Shown here in pieces: positions 1-6,021 of a DNA stretch of 6,058 nucleotides. The stretch lies in NCBI GenBank assembly GCA_003694775.1, contig RFJV01000499.1, forward strand, positions 1 through 6,058. The letters run 5' to 3'. Each line of letters begins with the position of its first letter. The stretch's first letter is position 1. Under the pieces are notes generated by a model. The model saw nothing but the letters and a program-made list of their open reading frames with translations, was not told where the DNA came from and did not search any database. The translations under genes and the position numbers were made by a program. The stretch comes from Chloroflexota bacterium. Its GTDB lineage: Bacteria > Chloroflexota > Anaerolineae > 4572-78 > J111.

Positions 1-540
1 AAAAAGCGCCCGGATATTCAAAAGCAGTTCGACGAAATCTACATTACCAAACCGGAGCTGTGCTTTACCAGACGGCTGATAATGCAGAAGGGCGGGCGGG
101 AGATTCATTTCGTCCATCTGGGCGGGCATACCCCGGCCACCAGCGGCCTGTATCTGCCGGAGGAAAAGATTCTCTTCACCGGTGACCTGGTTGTAGTCAA
201 TGAGCACCCGGCCTTGGGACAGTGCAACAGTGAAGAGTGGCTGGAGCGGCTTCGCTGGCTGAGACGGCAGAAGTTCGCCCAGATTGTGCCGGGACACGGC
301 CCTCTGTGCAACGTGGAAGCCAGCGAGCCGGTGTCTGAGTACATCCGGACCATGCGGGCCAAGGTGCGCAGTCAGTACAAGTCCGGGCGCACCAAGGCCG
401 AAGCCGCGGTGGTCATCAGCCAGATGCTGGACTTTTTCCCCTACCCCCAGGGACAGAAATCCATCATCGAAAAGCGTATCCGGGCCGGCGTAAGCCGGGT
501 TTACGACGAAATGAAAGCCCTGTATGGGGAGCAAAATTAA
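1..540 (+). CDS. MBL-fold metallo-hydrolase, 3' part (5' truncated by window)
   Basis: The frame is open from base 1 to a TAA at 538-540, giving 179 visible residues; the true start lies outside the window. The visible part matches the C-terminal half of a metallo-beta-lactamase-fold hydrolase (glyoxalase II/RNase Z superfamily). A GGHTPAT segment (His43 of the fragment) supplies the third-motif histidine, LFTGD (Asp62) the bridging aspartate, and VPGHGP (His99) the last metal-binding histidine. The HxHxDH motif should lie upstream and cannot be seen. Members hydrolyse thioesters, lactones, phosphodiesters or similar bonds using one or two metal ions; the substrate cannot be read from this fragment. 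The C-terminal 80 residues are mostly helical and charged. No terminator follows the stop, and a tRNA promoter starts 30 nt later. Fold assignment is secure; function is not. Confidence 0.88.
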   Translation, partial: KKRPDIQKQFDEIYITKPELCFTRRLIMQKGGREIHFVHLGGHTPATSGLYLPEEKILFTGDLVVVNEHPALGQCNSEEWLERLRWLRRQKFAQIVPGHGPLCNVEASEPVSEYIRTMRAKVRSQYKSGRTKAEAAVVISQMLDFFPYPQGQKSIIEKRIRAGVSRVYDEMKALYGEQN

Positions 541-570
541 CCGGACGATGAGGGGGGACAGCGGCAGAAT

Positions 571-599
571 TTGACAGAAAAGACCGCCCGTGTTATACT
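571..599 (+). promoter_or_regulatory. Sigma-70-type promoter of the tRNA cluster
   Basis: A perfect -35 hexamer TTGACA (571-576) is separated by 17 nt from TATACT (594-599), a five-of-six match to the -10 consensus. A TG dinucleotide at 591-592 adds an extended -10 element. Transcription should start near 606, about 20 nt before the first tRNA. Such a near-consensus promoter is expected for a stable-RNA operon. Confidence 0.85.
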
Positions 600-626
600 C
601 TTATCCCGTTGTCAAGAGAAACACGT

Positions 627-700
627 CGGGATGTAGCGCAGCCCGGTAGCGCGCTTCGTTCGGGACGAAGAGGCCGGCGGTTCGAATCCGCCCATCCCGA
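627..700 (+). tRNA. tRNA-Pro(CGG)
   Basis: A 74-nt cloverleaf. The acceptor stem CGGGATG/CATCCCG has all seven pairs and is followed by discriminator A700. The anticodon stem CTTCG/CGAAG encloses the loop TTCGGGA, with anticodon CGG at 661-663. The T arm is GGCGG/CCGCC around the standard TTCGAAT loop. The C1-G72 end pair with discriminator A is typical of bacterial proline tRNAs, and the sequence closely resembles the E. coli CGG isoacceptor. The 3' CCA is not encoded (CTT follows), so it must be added after transcription. It is the first gene of a three-tRNA transcript. Confidence 0.96.
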
Positions 701-715
701 CTTCCAATATCATAT

Positions 716-789
716 CGGGGCGTAGCGCAGCCCGGCAGCGCGCTTGAATGGGGTTCAAGAGGTCGGCGGTTCAAATCCGCCCGCCCCGA
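716..789 (+). tRNA. tRNA-Pro(GGG)
   Basis: A 74-nt cloverleaf lying 15 nt after the previous tRNA. The acceptor CGGGGCG/CGCCCCG is fully paired, with discriminator A789. The anticodon stem CTTGA/TCAAG encloses the loop ATGGGGT, giving anticodon GGG at 750-752. Positions 32 and 38 are A and T, a pair also present in the E. coli GGG proline tRNA. The D-arm region is almost identical to that of the neighbouring Pro(CGG) gene, which suggests old tandem duplication followed by anticodon divergence. No CCA is encoded. Confidence 0.96.
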
Positions 790-799
790 CAGGTTTTCC

Positions 800-872
800 G
801 CCCACGTAGCTCAGGAGGTAGAGCAACGCCTTGGTAAGGCGTAGGTCGGCGGTTCAAGTCCGCCCGTGGGCT
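800..872 (+). tRNA. tRNA-Thr(GGT)
   Basis: A 73-nt cloverleaf lying 10 nt after tRNA-Pro(GGG). The acceptor GCCCACG/CGTGGGC is fully paired, with discriminator T872. The D stem is GCTC/GAGC. The anticodon stem ACGCC/GGCGT encloses TTGGTAA, so the anticodon is GGT (833-835), reading ACC and ACU. The T arm is GGCGG/CCGCC around TTCAAGT. No CCA is encoded. It is the last tRNA before the terminator at 892-924. Confidence 0.96.
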
Positions 873-891
873 TCAACACCACCCATCCTTT

Positions 892-924
892 AACCGTTTT
901 CCAATGGAGGAAAGCGGTTTTTTT
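892..924 (+). terminator. Rho-independent terminator of the tRNA cluster
   Basis: The left arm at 892-902 pairs with the right arm at 909-919 over 11 bp (one G-T pair), with a 6-nt loop at 903-908. A run of seven T (918-924) follows the stem. It starts 20 nt after tRNA-Thr and is oriented to stop the tRNA transcript before it meets the convergent groEL unit. Confidence 0.88.
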
Positions 925-925
925 A

Positions 926-961
926 TTGGGCGTAGGGCGACATTCATGGCGCCCTACCCAA
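926..961. repeat. Imperfect palindrome, probably an interspersed REP/MITE-like element
   Basis: The arms TTGGG (926-930) plus TAGGGCG (933-939) mirror CGCCCTA (950-956) plus CCCAA (957-961). A two-base CG bulge lies on the left side. The inner bases CA/TG continue the symmetry after a single A-G mismatch (940/949), so the core was probably a longer perfect palindrome. It lies between two terminators, with no T-run of its own and no coding potential. The shape matches small dispersed palindromes that are common in intergenic DNA; copy number cannot be judged from one copy. Confidence 0.6.
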
Positions 962-979
962 CGCCATTTAGTGACCAAC

Positions 980-1015
980 AAAAAGAGGGACGCAATCATT
1001 CTGCGTCCCTCTTTT
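980..1015 (-). terminator. Rho-independent terminator of groES-groEL
   Basis: A perfect 14-bp inverted repeat: AAAAGAGGGACGCA at 981-994 pairs with TGCGTCCCTCTTTT at 1002-1015 around a 7-nt loop. Read on the minus strand, the stem ends in TTTTT (complement of 980-984), and the structure begins 17 nt after the groEL stop. TTTT on the other side means it could also work weakly in the plus direction, which suits a junction of convergent units. Confidence 0.92.
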
Positions 1016-1032
1016 GATGTTCAGTGATGGTC

Positions 1033-2691
<1,659 letters not shown>

Positions 2692-2979
2692 TTATTCGAT
2701 AACTGCCAGAATGTCTGATTCTTTCAAGATGAGGTATTTCTTGTCTTCAATCTTTACTTCGGTGCCGGCGTATTTGGCATACAGAACCCTGTCGCCCACG
2801 CTGACTTCCATCGGAATACGGGAACCATCCTGCTTGCAGGCCCCCGGCCCTACGGCCAGTACTTTCCCCTGCATCGGCTTTTCTTTGGCCGTTTCCGGCA
2901 AGATGATACCGCTGGCTGTCTTTTCTTCCTGTTCAACCGGTTCCACAACCAGGCGGTCTCCGAGGGGTTTCAAGTTCAT
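2692..2979 (-). CDS. groES: GroES (Hsp10/Cpn10) co-chaperonin, 95 aa
   Basis: The small chaperonin subunit; its heptamer caps the GroEL ring. The N-terminus [14 protein letters not shown] is the classic Cpn10 start. The mobile loop falls around residues 18-33 with the GroEL-binding IIL at 25-27 ([14 protein letters not shown]). Next come GKVLAVGPG (38-46) and [17 protein letters not shown] (61-77), and the protein ends in ESDILAVIE. The frame stays open 25 codons further upstream (to 3054), but those residues do not fit the family, cover the leader hairpin and the ribosome site, and would start at about the predicted transcription start. The ATG at 2979 is therefore chosen; 95 aa is the normal length. 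It is the first gene of the operon, with groEL following after 27 nt. Confidence 0.97.
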   Translation of the reverse strand: MNLKPLGDRLVVEPVEQEEKTASGIILPETAKEKPMQGKVLAVGPGACKQDGSRIPMEVSVGDRVLYAKYAGTEVKIEDKKYLILKESDILAVIE

Positions 2980-2990
2980 CAGATTTAACA

Positions 2991-2998
2991 ACCTCCTT
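2991..2998 (-). promoter_or_regulatory. Strong Shine-Dalgarno site deciding the groES start
   Basis: The minus strand reads AAGGAGGT here, a nearly full complement of the 16S rRNA 3' end, 11 nt before the ATG at 2979. It supports the 95-residue GroES and argues against the longer open frame that begins at 3054. Confidence 0.85.
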
Positions 2999-3021
2999 TG
3001 TTTCGGGTTTTTGTCTTGTTG

Positions 3022-3044
3022 GGCACTTTGTCTCAAAAAGTGCC
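3022..3044 (-). promoter_or_regulatory. Hairpin in the groES leader
   Basis: An 8-bp perfect inverted repeat (GGCACTTT/AAAGTGCC) with a 7-nt loop. If transcription starts near 3051, the hairpin begins about 7 nt from the 5' end of the mRNA and about 22 nt before the Shine-Dalgarno site. It lacks a T-run, so it is not a terminator. A role in mRNA stability or translation is inferred, not shown. Confidence 0.5.
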
Positions 3045-3057
3045 AGACCAGCACGGG

Positions 3058-3086
3058 ATGATACCTTAACTTGACCGATTTTGCAA
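3058..3086 (-). promoter_or_regulatory. Predicted sigma-70-type promoter of groES-groEL
   Basis: On the minus strand, TTGCAA (3086-3081, four of six) is followed after exactly 17 nt by TATCAT (3063-3058, five of six). This predicts transcription from about 3051 and a leader of roughly 70 nt. The CIRCE operator lies 16 nt upstream of this -35 box rather than over or after the promoter, so a second promoter overlapping CIRCE remains possible. Confidence 0.6.
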
Positions 3087-3102
3087 ATTCCTGGGTGAAA
3101 AA

Positions 3103-3129
3103 TTAGCACTCGAATAAAAAGAGTGCTAA
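3103..3129 (-). promoter_or_regulatory. CIRCE operator (HrcA binding site)
   Basis: TTAGCACTC (3103-3111), 9 nt spacer, GAGTGCTAA (3121-3129): an exact match to the CIRCE consensus TTAGCACTC-N9-GAGTGCTAA. HrcA is known to bind this element and repress chaperone operons until heat or other stress removes it. It lies 123 nt upstream of the groES start codon and only 7 nt after the stop codon of the GIY-YIG gene. hrcA itself is not in the window. Confidence 0.97.
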
Positions 3130-3136
3130 AGAGGCG

Positions 3137-3391
3137 TTACTTTGAGGAGAATTCCGTAATCAGGCGGAGCTTGCCCTGGCGGGACATGCGTTTAATCTGA
3201 AGCTCCCGTTTGAGGGCAGACCGGCGGTCGGGCAGTTCTTCCAGATAGACCAGCCGGACCGGCCGGCGCTGGCGGGTATAAACCGCCCCCCGACCGGCGT
3301 TGTGCGCCTTTAACCGGCGGTCAACGTCGGTGGTCCAGCCGGTGTAGAGGGTCTGGTCTGCGCATTCTACAATGTATACGTACACCGCCAT
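3137..3391 (-). CDS. GIY-YIG domain protein, UPF0213 (YhbQ/YazA) type, 84 aa
   Basis: A single-domain GIY-YIG nuclease-fold protein. The two signature strands appear as YVYIVEC (4-10, with Tyr6) and LYTGWT (15-20, with Tyr16 and Gly18). The DVDRRLKAHN helix carries Arg25/Arg26 and His30. GRGAVYTRQRRPVRLVYLE (33-51) is the stretch typical of UPF0213 proteins, and ALKREL holds the probable metal-binding Glu63. The length is normal for the family. Members are small nuclease-like proteins, some reported to act on DNA, but the cellular role here is unknown. The ATG comes 2 nt after the TGA of the TyrA-like gene, and no Shine-Dalgarno sequence is visible before it, so translation probably depends on coupling. 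It is the last gene of the four-gene operon; CIRCE follows 7 nt later. Confidence 0.9.
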   Translation of the reverse strand: MAVYVYIVECADQTLYTGWTTDVDRRLKAHNAGRGAVYTRQRRPVRLVYLEELPDRRSALKRELQIKRMSRQGKLRLITEFSSK

Positions 3392-3393
3392 TT

Positions 3394-4347
3394 TCAGCGC
3401 CGGATGCCGAACAGCCGTTTGAAGAGACCTTGCTTTTCCAGCGGCGGGGTGGTCACTTCTGGCCCGATGAATTTGCCTTCCCGGACATCTTTTTGCCAGC
3501 TGGCTCGCTCTACCACGGCCCGGTCGATAGCCTGGGCCAGCGGTTCGCCGCCATCTTCGGCTACCAGCAGGTCGCGCAGGGCAGTAAGCTGGCGGATAAG
3601 GGCGTCGACCAGCCGGGGCAGGTTGGTCTGCTGGGAAAGCCAGGCTTCCTTGAGCGCGTCCGGGTCGCCGACGGCGCCGGCGGAAACATGTTCGAAGAGA
3701 CTGCCGGCCAGTTTGCGGCCTTCGTTCCAGGCGCCCTGCTCAAGCAGGGTATTGACCAGGGCCACGCTGAGCATGGCCGGCAGGTGCTCCACCGCGGCCA
3801 TCAGCCCGTCGTGCTCCGCCGGGTCGAGGAAAAAGGGCGCCGCGCCCAGCAGGGACACCATGGCCAGCATAGTTTCGACCGCGGTTTCGTTGGCCGTGGC
3901 CGCGGGGGTCAGGCAGTAAAGCCGGCCCCGGAACAGGTCGGCGGAGGCATGCTCGTAACCGGTGCCCGCCGGCTGAACAATGGGATTGCCGCCCACAAAG
4001 TGGGCGTGCTCCGGCAGGAGTTCCTGCGCCCAGGCCAGGGTGTCAACCTTGTTGGGGGTGGTATCGGTAATGACCACGCCCTGCTTCAGGTCTTTGGCGA
4101 TGGCTTCCAGGGTAAACCGGATGCCGCTCAGGGGAATAGCCAGCACAATCAGGTCGGCTTTTTCGCAGGCGTTGACCAGGTTCCATTCGGCCCGGTCGAA
4201 GGCGCCCATTTTGACCCCCTCCTTGGCCCGGAGGAGGTCTTTATCGTGGCCCAGCACGCGGATAGGTTCCTTGTGCTGTTTCAGGGCCAGGCCCATCGAC
4301 GTTCCAATAACGCCGGTTCCAACGATGGTCACGGTAAATTCGGTCAT
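3394..4347 (-). CDS. TyrA-fold (prephenate/arogenate dehydrogenase-like) protein with altered active site, 317 aa
   Basis: The N-terminal Rossmann domain has a clear dinucleotide-binding motif GTGVIGTSMG (10-19), an acidic residue at the end of strand 2 (GHD, Asp35) favouring NAD, and LIVLAIPLSG (66-75). The second half matches the TyrA helical dimer domain, including ADLFRGRLYCLTP (136-148), PAEHDGLMAAVEHLP (176-190) and a late SQQTNLPRL segment. True prephenate dehydrogenases oxidise and decarboxylate prephenate on the way to tyrosine. Here the expected D-x-G-S-x-K reads DTTPNK (95-100), the expected GGHP-(M/I)-AG reads GGNPIVQ (119-125), and no FRD-x-TR arginine motif is seen. The fold is therefore TyrA-like, but the reaction is uncertain; database names such as prephenate dehydrogenase should not be taken at face value. 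It follows the HD gene by 22 nt, with only a weak GAGAGAG ribosome site, and precedes the GIY-YIG gene by 2 nt. Confidence 0.85.
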   Translation of the reverse strand: MTEFTVTIVGTGVIGTSMGLALKQHKEPIRVLGHDKDLLRAKEGVKMGAFDRAEWNLVNACEKADLIVLAIPLSGIRFTLEAIAKDLKQGVVITDTTPNKVDTLAWAQELLPEHAHFVGGNPIVQPAGTGYEHASADLFRGRLYCLTPAATANETAVETMLAMVSLLGAAPFFLDPAEHDGLMAAVEHLPAMLSVALVNTLLEQGAWNEGRKLAGSLFEHVSAGAVGDPDALKEAWLSQQTNLPRLVDALIRQLTALRDLLVAEDGGEPLAQAIDRAVVERASWQKDVREGKFIGPEVTTPPLEKQGLFKRLFGIRR

Positions 4348-4369
4348 TTTGGCTCTCTCTCAGGTTGGT

Positions 4370-5044
4370 CTAATTTTGGTCATCGGCCCACTGCAGGGCA
4401 CGCAGAAGCTCCGGGGCAGGAAATTGTGAATTTTGAATTTTGAATTTTGAATTTTGAGCGGCCAATGGTGAGTCTATGCCGCGTGGGTGCTCTTTGTGTT
4501 TTTCGGACTTTTCGTGTTCCCTAATCAGGGCCACTGCTTGCGGCAGGCATCCGGCCTGTTCGGCCCAGGCCGCGGCGATAGCCGGGTGGTGGGCGTGGAT
4601 GACAAATGGGCGTCGCCACCAGGCCCGGCCCGGCCACCGCGGGGAGGGGCTGGTGGCCGCGTAGTCGTCCAGCAGGGTTTGCGGGTCGGCATGGCCCAGC
4701 CGGTGCAGGAGGGACGGCCAGAAGGCCCGGAGCAGAACAATCAGCACCCGGTGAATCAGCGGCTGGCCCAGACTTTTGCCGGCATCGTGCAGAAGTGCGG
4801 CCTGGAGCAGGGCCGGGTGGGTATATCCGGCCTGCCGAAGCGTACGGGCCACGGCCAGGGCATGCCGCCGGTCGTTGGGCGGCATGCGGTAAAAAAGGTC
4901 ACGCTGGTCGGGAGCCGGCAGAACAGCGTGCACCAGGGCCTCGTCTTCGGGCGACAGGCCGCCGGCGAGACCACCGGCCCAGCGGGGCAGATAGGCGCGG
5001 ACTGCCGAAAAAAACTGGTAGCTTCGGTACACCGCCCGGTGCAT
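4370..5044 (-). CDS. HD-domain phosphohydrolase-like protein, 224 aa
   Basis: The HD superfamily pattern is visible in order: His61 (RRHALAVA), His86-Asp87 in ALLHDAGKS (83-91), further histidines at 150-153 (HAHHPAIAAAWAEQAG) and 177 (IREHE), and a terminal Asp221-Asp222 in LLRALQWADDQN. HD proteins are metal-dependent phosphohydrolases acting on nucleotides or cyclic nucleotides; the substrate here is unknown. Residues 98-116 are hydrophobic but sit within the domain. Between IREHE and LLRALQWADD lies a low-complexity stretch of about 30 residues containing QNSKFKIQNSQF, encoded by a heptamer repeat (4428-4455). It looks like a repeat insertion rather than conserved domain. The start ATG has AAGGAG 5 nt upstream. 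The gene begins 17 nt after the site-2 protease stop and ends 22 nt before the TyrA-like gene, so the genes are probably cotranscribed. Confidence 0.82.
   Translation of the reverse strand: MHRAVYRSYQFFSAVRAYLPRWAGGLAGGLSPEDEALVHAVLPAPDQRDLFYRMPPNDRRHALAVARTLRQAGYTHPALLQAALLHDAGKSLGQPLIHRVLIVLLRAFWPSLLHRLGHADPQTLLDDYAATSPSPRWPGRAWWRRPFVIHAHHPAIAAAWAEQAGCLPQAVALIREHEKSEKHKEHPRGIDSPLAAQNSKFKIQNSQFPAPELLRALQWADDQN
4428..4455. repeat. Four perfect copies of a 7-nt repeat (GAATTTT / AAAATTC) inside the HD gene
   Basis: Four exact units occupy 4428-4434, 4435-4441, 4442-4448 and 4449-4455, with a degenerate AT-rich unit before (4421-4427) and a partial one after. The tract is AT-only apart from one G per unit, in sharp contrast to the GC-rich gene around it. 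On the coding (minus) strand it encodes the QNSKFKIQNS stretch. Heptamer arrays of this type are usually intergenic; here the array lies within a reading frame. Confidence 0.93.
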
Positions 5045-5061
5045 ACCCTCTCCTTGCCGGG

Positions 5062-5811
5062 TTAGTAGCCGGCCAGCATCAGCCGGGCCACCGTGGTTGC
5101 CGGCCTCCAGACCAGCCAGTCGAAGACCGGCAGGCGACTGCCCAAAAAGAAGAGCAGTAAAAAGATAATCAGGCTGAACCGCTGGATGCGGTCCAACTGC
5201 AGGGCCAGCTCATACGGCAGAAGGCCGCGCAGAACGGTAAAGCCGTCCAGCGGGGCCAGAGGTATCAGGTTGAAAAAGAACAGGGCCACGTTGATGACCA
5301 CAAAAAAGATGAGCAGTCGCTCCATATTGAACGATACCGGCAGACCGGCAACCAGCAGTAGCGGCGAGAGGCTGTTCCAGGCCATTGCGGCCAGGAGGGC
5401 CAGCAGGAGGTTGGAAACCGGCCCGGCCAGGGCCACGACCATCGCGCCGGTGCGCGGGTCCATCCGCAGGTTGCCCGGCTGGAAGCGCACCGGTTTGGCC
5501 CAGCCCAGCCCGGCCATCATAATCAGCAGGGAGCCAAACAGGTCCAGGTGGGCAAACGGATTGAGGGTCAGCCGGCCATCGTACTTTGGAGTGGGGTCGC
5601 CCAGCTTGTAAGCGGTGAGGGCGTGGGCCAGCTCATGGATGGGAAAGGCTATCAGGAGAATCAGGATGCGCGCCCCGTACTGGGGCAGGGCAAAGACCAG
5701 GTAAACGGCCAGCAGAATCCCGGCGACAATCAGGATTTGCCGGAACGGCGGCTGTTTCAGCCGTTCCAGCCAGGAGGAACGGGGTGGTTCGTAGTAATAT
5801 TGTGGGCGCAT
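5062..5811 (-). CDS. Site-2 protease family (M50) membrane metalloprotease, 249 aa
   Basis: A polytopic intramembrane zinc protease of peptidase family M50. The zinc motif HELAH (59-63, HExxH) lies inside a hydrophobic helix (about 48-68). The third ligand motif NLIPLAPLDG (181-190, Asp189) lies in a later helix. NPFAHLD (84-90), GWAKPVRF (103-110) and ALAGPVSNLLLALL (127-140) are typical of the compact prokaryotic branch. Hydrophobic segments lie at about 26-43, 48-68, 90-103, 123-145, 164-185 and 212-224. No PDZ or CBS domain is present, so this is a minimal form. The frame stays open to 5982, but those 57 residues are not protease-like and cross the promoter at 5854-5859 and repeat DNA; the ATG at 5811 is chosen although only a weak AGAAAAG ribosome site precedes it. 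It is the first gene of the operon. Its substrate is unknown; relatives cleave membrane-bound regulators. Confidence 0.93.
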   Translation of the reverse strand: MRPQYYYEPPRSSWLERLKQPPFRQILIVAGILLAVYLVFALPQYGARILILLIAFPIHELAHALTAYKLGDPTPKYDGRLTLNPFAHLDLFGSLLIMMAGLGWAKPVRFQPGNLRMDPRTGAMVVALAGPVSNLLLALLAAMAWNSLSPLLLVAGLPVSFNMERLLIFFVVINVALFFFNLIPLAPLDGFTVLRGLLPYELALQLDRIQRFSLIIFLLLFFLGSRLPVFDWLVWRPATTVARLMLAGY

Positions 5812-5853
5812 AGTTTTCTTTTCTGAACGATTGAATTTGCAATACCGCTGGTC

Positions 5854-5862
5854 ATTATAACA
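5854..5862 (-). promoter_or_regulatory. Extended -10 promoter of the protease operon
   Basis: The minus strand reads TGT followed by TATAAT (5859-5854), a perfect -10 with an extended TGn element. No good -35 hexamer lies 16-19 nt upstream (the sequence there is TTCGTAA-like), as is common for extended -10 promoters. Transcription should start near 5847, leaving about 36 nt before the ATG at 5811. Confidence 0.65.
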
Positions 5863-5898
5863 CGCCGGACACGGTTTACGAAATTGGCTCAAATTGAT

Positions 5899-5945
5899 GG
5901 GGGTGCGTTTCACTAATACACCCCCGCAAGGGAGGGTGCGTTTCA
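5899..5945. repeat. 12-bp direct repeat with an embedded hairpin
   Basis: GGGTGCGTTTCA occurs at 5901-5912 and again at 5934-5945. Between and over them, GGGGGTG (5899-5905) is an inverted match to CACCCCC (5919-5925) with a 13-nt loop. The region is non-coding and lies just upstream of the protease promoter. It may be remnants of a dispersed repeat or a protein-binding site; the sequence does not decide. Confidence 0.6.
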
Positions 5946-5968
5946 TTTTTTTGGCAACCGGAGCCATC

Positions 5969-6000
5969 CACGAATTTTTCACGAATACACGAATACACGA
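5969..6000. repeat. Short CACGAATA tandem repeat
   Basis: CACGAATTTTT (5969-5979) is followed by two exact CACGAATA units (5980-5987, 5988-5995) and a partial CACGA (5996-6000). This is simple-repeat DNA with no coding signal. Confidence 0.8.
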
Positions 6001-6021
6001 CCTGTCCCCGCCAGGGAGATG

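Noticed and set aside
811..999. 62-codon minus-strand frame over tRNA-Thr and the terminators
   Set aside because: It overlaps a certain tRNA and two terminator hairpins; chance frame.
2980..3054. N-terminal extension of GroES (25 residues)
   Set aside because: It would overlap the leader hairpin and the Shine-Dalgarno site, and Cpn10 proteins begin at the [13 protein letters not shown] start.
3430..4443. 337-codon plus-strand open frame opposite the TyrA-like gene
   Set aside because: Same antisense register and explanation as opposite groEL; no ribosome site or recognisable domain, and the minus-strand gene has clear motifs.
4487..5160. Plus-strand open frames opposite the HD gene
   Set aside because: Their translations are rich in Gly, Arg and Pro and lack domains; the minus-strand HD motifs and operon spacing explain the region.
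5812..5982. N-terminal extension of the site-2 protease (57 residues)
   Set aside because: It crosses a perfect -10 promoter and repeat DNA, and its sequence is not protease-like. The ATG at 5811 gives a normal compact M50 protein.
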